A DNA stretch of 64,000 nt from Nageia nagi (GCA_050084985.1 JBITNC010000001.1:196602001-196666000); one strand, 5' to 3'. Counted from the first letter of the stretch, positions 44,955 through 59,110 are shown. Notes: generated by a model not told the origin, from the letters alone. Program-made: numbers and translations.

Positions 44955-45697
44955 GAATCCCATTATGGTAGGTGTCAAAGGCTAACAATGTGTACAACAT
45001 AAACTTCATTTTGTTGGTTTTGAATATTGAATCCATAGCTATCAAATTGTTATGTCCATACTTTATCATCCACTCTAGTTATTTTGGTATTTGAATGCCC
45101 AAAGCAAATGGCTGCTCAACTTCTTGACTCTCCCCAACATGGTACTCTTCATAGTGGAAAACTTTATCTTGATTAGCACCTTGCCAAATTTGAATGCTTT
45201 GTGAATCATTCTCATGGAACATGAACATATTCTGTTTCAAATTCTTTTCAACATTGAGAATGTCCTTCTTAGTGAGAAAGTCATCTCTATTTTGTTTGCC
45301 TTTAAATAATGTAATCTTTTCATGAACACTCTTTTGATGCTTTTGGTGAATAACATTTGCTAGTAATTCTAATAAGTGTAAATTTTGAACCCACTCAAGA
45401 AAACCTTTACTAAGATGTGGAGCATGGTATGGTCTAGTACCTTTAAAATTGCTAACCCTTTGCCCATGGCAAATTTTTCCATCTTGATCAACATGTTCCA
45501 TTTCTAAGTAGGTTAATAATGCCAAATGAGGTTTCTTAGCAAGCATTTTAACATTAAAGTGACATTGGCATCCTCATTATATATGCTTTCGATCAAGTCT
45601 ACTATTGGCCCCTTTCTTTGGCCTCCTATCTTCCTCATACCATGCTTTAATGGCATCAATTTCTCTAAAATTCTTATTTCCATATGAACACCAATAT
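44955..45697 (-). pseudogene. SWIM pseudogene, exon 5' of the gypsy insertion
   Basis: The exon starts after CTTGTAG at 45699-45698 with YWCSYGNKNFREIDAIKAWY, then EEDRRPKKGANSRLDRKH. Two stops follow, then GCQCHFNVKMLAKKPHLALL. The 155-codon open part (45546-45079) runs through HVDQDGKICHGQ, KDILNVEKNLKQNMFMF and EEYHVGESQEVEQPFALGIQ. It ends MIKYGHNNLIAMDSIFKTNK and LAFDTYHNGIPT at the gypsy target site. FHYEE, LGIQ and AMDS-x-F are conserved landmarks of the family, just before the catalytic core. Confidence 0.8.
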
Positions 45698-45820
45698 CTA
45701 CAAGAATTACAAATTTTAAATATGTACGATTAAAACTTTGATTACATGTAAAGAAAGTATTAAATTATAATACAAAAACATATTATATTAAAACAAAATA
45801 TATCAAAGTAGATGACTTAC

Positions 45821-46030
45821 TAGGTAAAACTAAGCGACCTATCCACCCTTATGCATTTCCTTTATTTATGATCTGACTTAATGACAATATGTTATTTTGC
45901 AAAACTTGTTGGACATATGGAACATTTAGATTCTCCTTCAATGAAATCAGCAACTCTATCCATGGGGATCCAAGCAAATTGACTTTTTTCATCTCTTTCT
46001 TGATTTTCCACCACCATTTACCCTTGAATA
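45821..46030 (-). pseudogene. SWIM pseudogene, N-terminal exon
   Basis: The frame reads ENQERDEKSQFAWIPMDRVA, then DFIEGESKCSICPTSFAK and a stop. The usual family N-terminus has the pattern F-x-x-IP-x-x-RV-x-D-F-x-x-GES...CPT-x-F. The donor CTA|GTAAGT is at 45820-45815. The start codon and anything 5' of 46030 were not identified. Confidence 0.65.
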
Positions 46031-48159
46031 TAGTCATGAAAAAACATTCCAGCAGGAGGTTCATTTAGTGGGAGAGAGTTAATTATGTTCCACTTTCATG
46101 CCATGCTTGCTAGGTTGGCATCCAGAAGAATTCAATTGTACAATCTTTAAGGCCTTTTAGGAACTACATGTATCTACATGATGCATATAGCTCAAACATA
46201 TTTATTCTTTCAAGATGGGACACAAACAAAAAATTGATCATAGAAATATGCATTGGAAGGAAAATGCTACCCATGTTATCATAAATGTTGTGTAATCCAC
46301 CTCTGTCATTTCATCATGGTGGCTGTCATTTTAATCCATTGGAAATTCTACCTTCATTCCCGGGCTAGGTGCACTCCCTTCTCATGCGGAGACTCTGGGG
46401 CCATTACTGCCATCAATTCCATTGGATATACATCTCAAAATCACAAAATCTTAACAAAAGATAGAGATTCTGATGGTTAATGGAAGGAGAACTAAAACTG
46501 ACATCCATTGCCATAACTTGAATAGTCTCCAATATTATTTAATTTAAATAATAATAAAATGAAAACAATAGTTTTATAAGTATTGTTCACTCTTAAAATA
46601 TTGCTCTTAGAATATTATATCATATTATTTTATTTTTAACCCTTAAGTTATACAATGATAGAACGAGAATACTTAATAACATTTTCACAAAACAAATGCT
46701 TTTAAGAAATTATTAAGATGCTAAGAATTACTTCATTGAATGGAAGTAGAGTGTCTCATACAACATAAAAATATGCCAAAGTTTGTATAAACCTTAGGAA
46801 GTTTCCCCACCTTGAGGTCCCTCCTAGTCATACAAGAGGGTTATGGAAGTTGGTCCATGACAAAGAATCTCCCATGTCTGGACTCAAATGCCCATGATTA
46901 GCAATTTGAATTCCAAAGCTCCCATGTTTTCGTTCAAAGGACTAATGAATGAGATCTCAAGCCAAAATTATATTTTTACAGATGCAACAAGTCAGTTGAT
47001 GGCTCTAATTTTTCCAAATTCCTCAAAAATTTTCTAACATCTTCCCCTAGTACCTACAATTTTTAATTTTTAATTTGTCATAATGTTAAATTTCTGTAGT
47101 AAACCCTTGTCTAAATTATTTTTTCCCAATGCCTTGGAAAAAATTAACTTCTCCTAAATCTACTTTAGCTCCAAATTGAGTCCTTCAACTCCAAAATACT
47201 TCACGACTGCATGGAAGTCTTGAAACCTTGCAATGTGATAAAGACAAGCAAAACATCCAACTCCAAGGGTGATATCTAGGGCTTAGACCTCAACATTTGT
47301 CGTCTAGACTACCAAAACTATCATTTTGATACCTTAAACCCTAATGTTGCCTGCCTACTATGGGTGTCTTGGGATGCCCAAATGCTCATTGAATGGTCCA
47401 AACCTTCTCATGAGCCCAATGTCCAAATGTGGGAGTCTTCCAGTACCTTGGGATGTAAAATATCTCCTACATGTGCTACACCCAAGCTAGAATATCTTCT
47501 TGGTGCCTTAAGATAGGTGAAATCACTTTGGTTCATTCTCTACCTCGAAAGGGAAGAAATAATACTAAAGAGGCCCATTAAATGATAATATTACAATCAT
47601 CAAGGGTTAATATATACAACATCCCAAATTGCGAGAATAATATTATATTTACAATTAATAATTTCCTTGGTATCATCATTACATCATTATTGGCATATTA
47701 AAATATTAAATACTCCTATTTGTACTAAAAAGGCCCCACATCCTTTAACTTGAGTAATTAATTAATCTCCAAGTGGAACTTCCAATTAAGAGTCATAATA
47801 ATAATAAAATCCAAAATGCTCATAAAATAGTCCTAATTAAATATAAATCACTCCTAGATTAATTAAATAATAATTGCACATCATTAGAGAAAGGACTTTA
47901 CCTTTTCAATGGTCAACTAGGAAGAGAATTATGGATTCTTGTATGCATGCATGATATTAGAAAACTAGCTAGATATGATAACTTTAAAGTACCATAACTC
48001 ATTCATTTATTGAAGAAACCTAGTCATGTAACCTGTCAAAATAATTGGCATGAGATCTTCTTTCCATTCCAAGTGAAGAAACATCAATTTCTATCTTATA
48101 GAAGAAAAAACTCATTAAAATAAAACATGAGTAAAACCTTACAAATTAGGGACATTACA
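46031..48159. other. Intergenic sequence 5' of the SWIM pseudogene
   Basis: 2.1 kb without a recognisable gene. The frame at 46253-46480 (plus) has no family features. A GC-richer stretch at 46340-46440 could be a former exon or promoter of the SWIM gene. The rest is AT-rich. Confidence 0.35.
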
Positions 48160-49109
48160 TAGTAGACTTCTAAGTGCTTCTTTTCCTAGAATAAATCTTC
48201 TAAAATATCTTCTACAATAGTGTAGGCCTATAGGCAAATTCAACCTATGCAAACCAAGGAAATAGGAAGCCCATAGGGTACCCTCAGGCTCTCAACCTAT
48301 GAAAACATTTATACCTCATCTTCCTAAAGCCTTCTTCATCATTTTCTCTAATAGGAAACCTTTTGAGTTTGCTAACTATGAAGGATTTATTCTTTGGTAT
48401 TGCTATGATATTTTTTCTTTTCCATCAAATTCATAGAATTGGAAATTAGTGAAAGAGATTTATGTTGTTGTTTATCAATGGCTTAATTTCTAGGGATATT
48501 TTGAATCAAATTTGGATCCCACATCTAGAAAAAATTATGATTCGAAGTACAAAGTGGATCTATTAGTTATTATTATAATTGAACACATAAGAAAAGTTAT
48601 TGGTAATGGATATTACTTGATATAAATAATTCAAATAATAAAAATTATGGAAATAATACAATAAACCATTATAGCTTTTACTTTTTGCATAAATTATAAG
48701 TTCATAGGATTCTTAGCTCTAATTGGTAATTGCTCTATCTTTTAATATTTTTTGTATGCCTCTTGATTGATCCATCCATGGAAGAGTATGTTCCCAAGGG
48801 TCCATGCATTTTAGATACCAAGGATTATTAGAAATGAAATGAAATTGAAAATCTACCAATTGAGGTAAATTTTGAGACTTAAAGTTACGTAGTTTTTTTT
48901 ATGGCACATTTCACAATCTAATATTTAATTAAGGGAAAGTGAGGTAATAGGGCAAGATCTCTACAAAATTACCTAACCTTCAATGATTTTTCCCTTTTTT
49001 CTAGGAAATAATAGAGCTTCTTCAATTCTATATAAGGTTGCTATGATGTGGGAAAATTCTAGAAACTTGGTAAGAAAGGAGGAGATAAGAGGAATAGGGA
49101 GAGAGAGAG

Positions 49110-49630
49110 TGGCTTATTTTTTAGCTTAGTGGCATACAAGGCTACATTGATGTAGATGATGGGAAGGTTTCTAGAGAGAGTACGTGTGGTGAGGAGTTGT
49201 GAGGAGGAACTAGCCCAAGTAAAGGCTCATTCTAGTGCAAAAATACAAAGGAATTTATAGTGATATGATATGTTGACATTGGGAATTGAAGGAATGGTTA
49301 GGAAAAGTATATTTATCACCACTAGAAGGGAACCTAAAGAGCATATTATACATACCATTATTATGTCATATGAAATAGTAGGGATTTGATCCTTACTTTC
49401 TAGATTTAGTTATTTGGAGTTAGCTATTACCATGCTAGTTGTGGGTGGTACCTTCATCTATCTCAAAACCACCTTTAGTAGGATTTTTTTCAAGAAAAAA
49501 AATATTGTTTGTTGGTATTCTAGTGATGTATTTGGGAATCAACTGTATCATCATAACTTCTTCTACCTGCACATAGACTATAAATACATTATCAATTATT
49601 TTTTTATTTTGATGAATACTCCAACATAGT
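49110..49630 (+). pseudogene. Conserved frame 1 in unit A
   Basis: Broken plus-strand frames parallel those at 53220-53690: YKATLM, MGRFLERVRVVRSCEEELAQ, KAHSSAKIQRNL. The later frame is 49414-49629, with AITMLVVGGTFIYLKTTFSR and NIVCWYSSDVFGN. Conservation of amino acids between the two units in spite of stops suggests a former gene. Family unknown. Confidence 0.4.
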
Positions 49631-50939
49631 TTGCAATCTTTTACAATACCCTTGTACATTCAAACAAAATGCAAAATCTACATGGAGATGCATCCTGCTT
49701 ATGACTGAATGGTTCATAAGGGTTGGTAGGTTGGCGATAAACATGATAATGGCATATAGAAGTGTGTATGGCTATGTATCGAAACTTGAAGATGTTAAAA
49801 TATATGACTAGTAATAGTATATTTTCCACTCAATATCATGCAATATAGTGTGTTGCCCTATCTTTTTTATTTTTATTCTATATAAAATATAAGCATTATA
49901 ATGTACTTGGCTTGAATATTTTCATATAATATCTATGATTAATTCCTCTATTGATATAATTTATTTCATAATCAATAATTTATGTAACTCATACAAAAAT
50001 CAACACAACTTGCATTTATAGTTTTTATATCTTGTTTTATGGTATGAGGAGCAAGAGTTTCTATAGGAAACAAACATGCATCAATAATAGTTTTTATATT
50101 TGTTATAAAGTATAAGGAGTAGGATTTTATATTAGAAATATGTACGCATCTATAAAATTATCTATATTTCAAGAATAGAATAGTAAGAGAATAGGAGGGG
50201 CTCATTAGAGAGTGTTCATTTCCCAAGGAATTATCTCAAAGAAATAGAGTATGATTAAACATAATTGTTAACATCAAGCTAAGACACATAAAGATATATA
50301 TTTCACCAAGTATAGAAGCTTAGGAATACAAGCAAAGGACCTTTATAGTTTCATTTTCATTCCCTTCTCATATTACATTACTAATACTTGAGTTAGTAAT
50401 AGTATAGTCTGAATTCCATGCCCTTCAAGAATTTGTGGATTTCTATATATGCTTGAATATTTATTATGGCTGTTCATATATGCATAGATACCGGATATTG
50501 ATCACTAGGTTTGAAATTATAACATTCTTCATTTGTTTCTTCAGTTATAAAACATTCAATCATAGGAGATTCCATCAAGGAAACATTTGCATACAAATGT
50601 AAACCATATTTTGGGGTGACATAATAGATTCATGCCAATAAAGTAGTTATTAGAGTCAAGTGATACATCAGATTCAATGTGACTATGGGTGTTCTTAGTC
50701 AACTCTTATGATATGGAGAAACTTTTTAGGGTAATACTTTTTATTATTTTAATTTAATTTTGTTATTTAGTTTTTAGCTAATATTTTTTTGGACAGTTTC
50801 AATATAAAACTATAACTAAAGAATCAATAATAAAGTGTACAAAGGAAAGTACAACACTATATGGAGTGTCTTTAATCTTCCAAGTACTCAAAAATCACAT
50901 CAAGGAAAAATTTGAGCTCCCTGTAAATGCCTAGGTGTA

Positions 50940-51100
50940 CATTTCTTATTATCCAAATGATTTGACTCCAATTACCATGAGTCAGGATGTTGATATAAGA
51001 GAAATAGTTTGACTTGCTAACCCACCAACATTGAAGATTGGTTGTCAACCTCCTCATCCTCCTGGTCCTAGTAGAGGTCATGGTCATGGTGGTCATTAAC
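50940..51100 (+). pseudogene. Conserved frame 2 in unit A, Gly/His-rich tail
   Basis: The plus-strand frame gives ISYYPNDLTPITMSQDVDIR, a stop, then LANPPTLKIG and PPHPPGPSRGHGHGGH followed by a stop. Unit B has the same arrangement at 62930-63110 with a variant Pro/Gly tail. Unknown. Confidence 0.35.
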
Positions 51101-53219
51101 CTTGTTTTTCTTCCATCATGTTCCTAATTGAGTCTCTCAATCATAGATTTTATGGGTTTATTATAAAGATAAATTTTATTGGCTATATTCAATCAGACAC
51201 CATGTTTGCTACATTATGATGTTCTACTTTATTTATGTCCTCAAATATGCTCATAGTCTATTTTTTCATAGAGTGCAAAAAGAGACCATCAATTACATGG
51301 AAAAAAAATTTACAACAAAATGTAAAATATGAATGACCATATTTAGAGCAAGAATATGGTCCAACCACTATAACTCTCATAAAGTCCTCAAATAGGAATA
51401 AGATATCTAAAATATATTCTACATAATGTAACCACTTTTAGGGAGAAACTCTTTCTTTAGAACAAAAATTATTTGATTCCTTCATATTTTGATAGAAAAG
51501 AAATAATATCGTAGCAGTATCAAAGAACAACAAAAGCACATTATGCCAAAGGAGTAGAATGATAACTTCCAAAAAAAAAAAGAGAATTATTAGGCACAAA
51601 GTAACATCACACAAGAGATATTGGAATTAAATCGAAATTCTCTAAAATGTATTTTGCATCTTAAGTGCTCATCAATTTGGTTGATGAAAAAATATTACAA
51701 TTCATCTTGTTTATATAGATTTCTCAAGCCAGTGGGTACTATGGCCAAAATTCCATGTGGAAAGAATCAAGAAAAATACATATTATTAAGATATTCCAAA
51801 TGACTACTAGCGATTATCAAGAAACATGGTAGAAAGTTCTAAAAATAAATAAAACATGATCCTTAAGATATACGCTCATAAATACAAGGTAGTGATTACC
51901 AACAGACATGATTATAAAAATATTTCAAGCCTTCAAACTCAAATTTGAAGGGTTTAGATGCTCTAAAATGGGTTCATTCCTTTGAAGTATGGTTTCATCA
52001 CTCGATGTGGAAAATTTTATAAGTTTTTGAATAGTTCAAACAATTTACAAATTAGATTCCTATAACAAATAGTATTGGTATCTAAAGTTGGGATTATATT
52101 TGATCTGATTGCATCATGGGAAATTATTTAATGACTTTTGTTTCTCCAATAGATGATGTATTCCTTGATGTGGGAGAGCTATGGGTATTTGCTCTATTTT
52201 TTGTATACAGGTTGGATAACTCTTCTGCTAAGTTGCATATCTAGAGAGAACCAATAGTTTTCCAACTTGATCAACATTAAAGAAGACTCCTAAGTGCTTT
52301 TTTGCTCGAAAAAATTATTTTGAAACATATTTTACAAGAATGTAGGCCTATGGGAAAATTCAACCTATGCAAATAGTGGAAATGGGAAGCATGTATGGTA
52401 GTATAGGCTCTCAACCTATGAAAGTATTTTTGCTTCATATTCCATAAGCCCTCTTCATCCTCTTCTCTAATAAAAAACTTTTGAGTTTGCTAACTATGAA
52501 GGATTTGTTCTTCGGTGCTATTGTGATATTTTTTTCTTTTTTTATCAAAGTCATAGAAATAGGCATCAGTGAAAGAGATTCATAGTGTTGTTCATCAATA
52601 ACATAATATTTATTAATTTTTTGAATTAAATATAGATAACACTTCTAGAAACATTATGATTCAGTGTGCAGAATGTATCTAGCAGTTATTATTATAATTT
52701 AACATGTAAGAAAAGTTATTGGTAAAGGATAACGCTTGATATAAATAATCAAAATAATGAAAATTATGGAAAGAATATAAGAATATACTCTAGCTTGTAC
52801 TTTTTACATAATGTATAAGTGCATAGGATTATTAGTTTCAATTGATTTTTTTATCTTGTCATTTTTTTAATGGCTCTTGATTGATCCAATCACAGAAGAT
52901 TATGTGTGCAAGGCTCTAGGAATTTTATATGCCAAGGATTATTTGACATGAAATGAAATAAAAAATCTACCAATCAATGTAAATTTTGAGACTTAACTTG
53001 TTATATTATTTTTGTTATGCCACATTTCACATTTTAATATTCAATTAAGGGAAAGTGAAGTAATGGGGTAAGATCTCTATAGAATTCCATGATTTTCAAT
53101 TATTTTTATTTTCTTATAAGCAATAATAGAGCTTCTCTAGTGCTATATAAGGCTACTCTATTGTGGGAAAATTCTAGAAACTTGGTAAGAATGGAGGAGA
53201 AAAGAGGAGGAGAGAGAGA

Positions 53220-53686
53220 ATGACTCATTTTCAAGCTTAGGAGAATATAAGGCTGCATTAATGCAAATGTTGGGAAGGATGGTGGAGAGGATGGATGTGG
53301 TGGGGAGTTATGGGTAGGAACTAACTTGATTAAAGACTCATTCTAGTGTAGATATGCAAAGGAATTTATACCGATATTTTCTATCAGCATTGGGCATTAA
53401 AGGAATGGTCAAAGTGGGTATATTTGTTACCATCGAAAGGGCAGCTAAAGAGCAAGTTAGATCAACCATTATTATGTCATATGGCATAGCAAGGCTTTTG
53501 ATATTACTTTCTAGCTTTTGTTATTTAGAGTTCACTATTTCCATGAGAGTTGTAGGTGGTACCTTCAATTATCTTAGAACCATATTTTGTATGATTTTCT
53601 TTGAAGAAAAAAATAAGTTCATTGGTTGGTATTCTAGCAATGTATTCAGGAATGAATCGTACCAACTAAAATTCTTCTACCTATGA
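53220..53686 (+). pseudogene. Conserved frame 1 in unit B
   Basis: The longest frame (53354-53686, 110 codons) reads MQRNLYRYFLSALGIKGMVK, ISMRVVGGTFNYLRTIFCMI, and NKFIGWYSSNVFRNE. Upstream in the same frame after stops is YKAALMQMLGRMVERMDVVG. Counterpart of 49110-49630. I do not recognise it. Confidence 0.4.
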
Positions 53687-54688
53687 ATGGATAGTAAATA
53701 CATTATCAATTATTTTTTTATTTTGAAAAATACTCTAACATAGTTTGCAAGATTTCTTAATACCCATGTACATTCTAAAAAATGTAGAATTGATATGGAG
53801 ATGCACCCTACTTACAGATCAACTACTAGGAAGGGGTGTTAAGATAGCAATAAGCATGACAATGGTTTGTAGATATGTATGGCTATGGATCACCACTCAA
53901 AGACATTGAAATATGTGACTAGTAATAGTATAATTTCCACTCAATACCATGTAATATTATGTGCTACCTTATCTTTTTTATTTTTATTCTATGTAAAATA
54001 TAAGCATTGTATTATACCCAGTTTGAATATTTTCATAGAATATTTATGATTAGTTCCCTTATTGATACAATTTATTTTGTAATTAGTTATTTGTGTAGCT
54101 CATCCAATAATCAACACAAATTAAACCTATAGTTTTTATATCTTGTTATAAGTTATGAGGAGCAGGAGTTTCTATAGGAAATAAAAAACCCATAATAATA
54201 GTATTTATATCTTATTGTAAAGTATAAGGATTAGGATTTTATGTCAAAAATATGCATGCATAAAAAAAAATTATCTATTTTTAAATAACATAATAGTAAG
54301 AGCATAGGAAAGGCTCATCAAAAAGTGTTCATTGCATAAGGAATTATTTTAAAGAAAATAAAGTATGAATGAACATAATTGTTAACATCAAGCTAATACA
54401 CAAAGAGAGAGATATTTTTCACTAAGTATAGAAGCCTAGGAATATGAGAAAATGACCTTTATAGTTTGAACTTCATGCACTTCTAATGTCACATTACTAA
54501 CACTTTAGTAATAGTATAGTTTAGACTTCATTCTCTTAAAGAAATTGTGTATTTCTATACATGCTTGAATATTTGTTGTAGTTATTCATATGTGCACAAA
54601 TATTGGATATTGATCACTCATTTTGAAAGTATAACATTATTCATTTCTTTCTTCAATTATAAAACATTAAATCATAATATATTCCAAT

Positions 54689-55494
54689 TATTTACAAATA
54701 TTTTAGGAATACAAATAAATAAATAATTACAAAACCCAAGATACTTATTTCAAGCTACAGATAGCAATTTAGACCATACAAAAAAGTAGATGAAGAAGAT
54801 AGCCACTCTAGAATTAGGACGACAATACCAATCAAGAACTATGATTTGTATACTTACCTTATGAAGCATACCTAACACCAAAGGATGATGATATATTTTA
54901 TGAGTTGATTGCAAAAGAATCTTGCTCTAGAAGCTACAACCTGAAATATTACAAAAAGAGGACTATGAGCAATCTATATGTTGTATAGGAGGAGCACCAA
55001 TGGTGTATTTAGCATAAATAAGGAGCATAAATAGTATTAATTAGAGTGTCCTTTACTTTCAAACCAAGTCAATTATGTGCACATAAGTGTTTTGAATAGA
55101 GTATAGATTACCAATGTTAGAATAACTCATGTAAGGAAGTACACAAACCATAGCCTTGAATGGTGGCATCGAGAGACACCTAAAGGATTGCCACCACCAA
55201 GACTAGATATGGGATCATGTATCTCCTTGATGTGGACTTAATATTAGATCCCTATTTATATAGATAATAATATGACCTACTCTTTAGGTTGGCATGTACC
55301 TACATAAATAGGGTTAGCCCACAATACATAAAGATCTTCAAGACAACCATTAATATCATAACCATATTCTAAATAAACATTGACATTATAATCATAATCA
55401 AGATAAGCATTGATTTCATTGCATTAAATATTCTAGATGTGTATTAGTGTAAGCAAATTTATTTAAATGCATAAATAAATTTTATGTGATAACA
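54689..55494 (-). repeat. 3' LTR of gypsy element II
   Basis: Starts TATTTACAAAT (TG mutated to TA), ends GATAACA. It matches 61828-62563 throughout except for one gap. Just inside, the minus strand reads AAAGTGGGGCATC, a purine-rich tract expected there. Confidence 0.85.
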
Positions 55495-55867
55495 GATGCC
55501 CCACTTTGGATGAGAAATTGATATCACTTGGTGCATTGAGATTTTTCATTCAAAGTACAACTAAGATGACATAGAAATGAAATATTAGCCAACATTAATA
55601 AGCATAATACCAACATTAATCAATATAAATTTCAACAAAGATTGTAATATAGTAAAACCTGTAAAAGCTAGATATGGGTTGAGAAAACTCCTTGCTATGA
55701 TATTTTTCAATCTACCTCTTATTGTGATATTGATAACACATGACCAAACATAACCGCACATGACCACACATGACAATACCAAGGAAACACATTACCACAC
55801 ATGATAACACATGACCATACGAAGACCTTGTCGATAAGACAACCTTGAAAAACATGAGCAAATAGTA

Positions 55868-56283
55868 TACTATAGAAGAATGGGAGCTTAACTTCATTCC
55901 AAGAGGCATGATAATATGAGAGCTGAAACTTTGCACCAAGGGGAATGATATGATGAGATTTGAAACTCTATGCCAAGAGGCATGATATGATGAGAGCTAA
56001 AACTCTATTCCAAGAGGCATGATATGATGAGAGCTAAAACTCAATGTCAAGAGGCATGATATGATGAGAGCTAAAACTCTATGCTAAGAGGCATGATATG
56101 ATGAGAGCTAAAACTCTATGCCAAGAGGCATGACATGATGAGAGCTAAAACTCTAGATTGAGATGCATGATATGATGAGAGCTAAAACTTTACACTAAGA
56201 GGCATGATATGATGAGAGCTAAAACTCTATGCCAAGAGGCATGATATGATGAGAGCTAAAACTTTACACCAAGGGGCATGATA
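55868..56283. repeat. 37-bp minisatellite, about 11 units
   Basis: The unit is CATGATATGATGAGAGCTAA followed by AACTCTATGCCAAGAGG, head to tail, without unique spacers. Units differ by a few substitutions. A diverged pair of the same units occurs at 59236-59320, on the far side of the PMD gene. Confidence 0.9.
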
Positions 56284-56824
56284 ATATGTGATAACACCTA
56301 AACCCTCATGCTAAAGAACCATGATGTCTATGTGGGAGATAAAACTTCATGCCAAGAGGCATATAACAAAATATGATCCAAGATGTATCCATATAGGTAA
56401 CTCTTCATCATGTCCAACAAATCAGGCTATTCAATCTGATAAACAAAGAATGTAGGTAGTCTATTTTAACTAAAACACACCATCAACAATCCTTAATGCT
56501 TAACAAATGAAGGCCATGGGTGATCTTTTTTTTAAGGAATTTTTGGAAACTGTAAAACTTGGATAATGGCATATTTTATATTGATTTCAATTGATTGCTT
56601 TGTTTACCTATTTGGAGTCCATAATTATGCAAATCAAGACTATCTAGGAATATGTGTTCTTGAAATCTTATAAAAAGGGTTTGATACCCTTTCATTATCA
56701 CTTGCTTGCATTTTGAGAGAAGAAGTGCTTTGGAGTTTTGAAAACCTATTCAGTGGGTGTTTGTTTTTGACTTTGCTACTATCAATCTATAGTTGCTTTT
56801 TCTTTTGTCCCATAGCTTCCTGCT

Positions 56825-58697
56825 ATGGCTTTACCAATCACACGTTAGGAAGGACATAAAGTTGATTTGGTGATGAACTATCCTACTGGTCATTAGGTAA
56901 ATCATCTTAACCTATCTTTTCTTTAGTGTAGCCTTACTTTTTTCTATATTTTTATAACTCTTTTATAAATCTAGCATATTGCCCCTAGGGTTTCACCTAT
57001 TAGAACACATGATTTTATTTTTGCTTTTTAGTGCTATTTTTCATTTTTCTATCTCTATGGTAAGGTTTGTCTTTTTTATACAACCCTATACATGAAATTT
57101 ATCATCATGTTGTACAAGAAGAGGGCCGCTAGTGATCCCTTCTACCCTAGTTTGGATCGTAGGTGATCCTCTTTTACTATTCTTAGATCGTTGGTGGTCC
57201 TTTTCTATCTATCTACAAAACTTAGAAAATGCATTAATAACTAAAAATAATCTTACTTTTTAGGTGCTTTTTGTTAAGATCATAGCTATTACATGAGGGA
57301 TTGTAGGAAAAGTACTACTTTTACTATTGCTTAATAATGGCTCCAATCAAAGGAGAGTTGGAGCACACTTAAGGCTATTTCCTTGAGCTATTTGACTTTT
57401 GCTGATTACATTTACCATGATTGGGACATGTTGATGGCTTTGATGGAAAGGGGGGATCCTAATTCCAACACCTTTCACCTACCCATTAGGGAGATCATAG
57501 TGACACTAGAGGATATACACAAAATCACTAGGTTGCCTATCAAAGGTAAGTTGATGAATATGGTTCCTATTTCCAACATGGAATGAGTAGAGGAATAGGA
57601 TATATGGCTCACAAGATTGGATGATGTAAACCATAAGACAAGGGGGATTTCCATAATGTTACATGTACCAAAGGATCCTCTAGCATAGGTTGACCTCTGG
57701 TTGAGGCTCCTTATTACCTACTTATTAGATGTTGTTGTCTATCTAGATAAAAGCAGTAAGATATTTCTTGGGGGGGTGGTTCCAATTCCATAGATATAGT
57801 TTTACATGAGTAATGGTATGCATGGTGCCTAGCTATTTTGGCATAGTTATATCATGATTTGCATTCATTTGCTAAGGTGGAGAGAAGTAGGAGATAGTTG
57901 GCTCACTCTATGATGCTACAGGTATGGGCCTATGATTACATAGGCATCTCTATATCAACCTCTCTACCACTAGACCTACTTGATGACATGCCCACATGGT
58001 AGCTATTGGCTACTACACATGGTCCTAACTTTCTTGATGTCAACCTAGAGGGATGGAGGATACGATTTGACATGCTTAGGGAGTCATAGATGTACTGGCA
58101 TCCCTATAGGTATGCCCTAGAATGGGATGAGGATATGCATGAGCTAGCCTAGGTGAGACACTACATATATTTAGGCATGTAGGGCACTAGTTGAGCCATA
58201 CATACTGGAGCAAGTACTCTAATAGTTTGGGATGTAGCAGGGTATACTATGAGATAGTAGTACACTGCTATCATAATAGGGATTTTATAAAGGATTATGA
58301 GCTGGTCCTAGATTGGGATTTCAAGTGGACATACCCTAATAAGGACTCTAATTTTGAGGATGACCTAGATATAGATGGTCTTAAGCATACTAAGGACTAT
58401 CTAGACTAGTGGCAAGGATGTAATCCTCACCACATAGTCATACATGAGGTAAACTAGTTTGAGGATGAGGGAGATGAAGATGACATGGGGGGTGCACCTA
58501 ATGGGTGGGACATAGGTTACACTCAGGCAAGATGGGGCCCATATGGCATGGGTGATGCATGTTATGAGACACTCAATGTAGTTCATAATGATAATGAGGA
58601 GACTGACCTAGAACAGAATGATTATGAGCCAAACATAGAGAGATACATGGATGTGATCAAGGATAAGGATGGTGATGATGGTATTTATTCTTTTTAT

Positions 58698-58757
<60 letters not shown>

Positions 58758-59110
58758 TTATTTGTAAATGCATGCAATATTGATATGTGATTTCTATGTT
58801 ATCTACAAATGATGAGGATCCTAAACTAGATGTGGCTCAGTTACATAAGATCATAGAGCAAAAGGATGCTAAAATCATAAAGTTATAGGGTCAACTATGA
58901 TATATAGGAGGATACTATGCTAGCCTATACCAAGACCTATAAAAAGTAAATGCATGGAAATAGGATCATTATGAGCAACTGTGCAAGACTTAGAGGCAAG
59001 TAGGTGAAAAAAAAGTAAGGGTTGAGAAATATAAGGTTAGGTGCAGGGGTAATGGTTCTAGCAAGGCTACTAGTTCTAGTGTAGGGGGAGGAGGTCCTTC
59101 TGGGAGGTGA
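56825..59110 (+). pseudogene. Antisense PMD gene in gypsy II
   Basis: A possible first exon begins MALPITR at 56825, before GTAAATC. The PMD core is the frame at 57383-57586: YIYHDWDMLMALMERGDPNS, NTFHLPIREIIVTLEDIHKI, TRLPIKGK. Later pieces (58191-58409 and 58485-58700) give NSLGCSRVYYEIVVHCYHN and an acidic Asp/Glu-rich tail. There are many stops, often TAG where Gln is expected (LA-stop-VDLW, ELA-stop-VRH). A (TA)n tract at 58703-58756 lies within it. Same orientation relative to its element as the PMD gene of gypsy I. Confidence 0.75.
58703..58756. repeat. (TA)n microsatellite
   Basis: About 26 TA dinucleotides within the 3' part of the PMD pseudogene. Confidence 0.95.

Larger units (their letters stand above)
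25930..46030 (-). pseudogene. MULE-derived SWIM zinc-finger gene, split by gypsy I
   Basis: Pieces of one minus-strand gene occur in order at 46030-45821, 45697-44955, 27291-27145 and 26616-25930. They match the plant SWIM zinc-finger family related to MuDR/MULE transposases (Arabidopsis At1g60560 and At4g13970, from memory). N-terminal motifs are FAWIPMDRVADFIEGES and YWCSYGN. A GCQCHFNVKMLAKKP block and the transposase region follow. At the C-terminus is the SWIM finger C-x-C-x8-C-x-H (CECPFSQQGYPCKH). The gene is broken by stops, one frameshift near 26100, and a 17.65-kb gypsy element with target duplication AGTAG. Family members are thought to be domesticated DNA-binding proteins. Confidence 0.8.
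48160..52270. repeat. Tandem unit A (about 4.1 kb) of unidentified repeat
   Basis: The whole stretch has a diverged direct copy starting at about 52271. Matching anchors are GACT(T/C)CTAAGTGCTT at 48167 and 52289, GTAGGCCTAT at 48222 and 52342, GTTGTAGGTGGTACCTTCA-type at 49440 and 53548, and CTTATTATCCAAATGATT at 50946 and 62939. The final anchor is AGAGAACCAATAGTTTTCC at 52237, matching 63934. Period is about 4.1 kb. No LTR, terminal repeat or known polyprotein is visible. It includes two conserved frame remnants listed separately. Confidence 0.75.

Noticed and set aside
55868-56283. CRISPR-like array
   Set aside because: Units are contiguous without unique spacers and the context is a plant retrotransposon.
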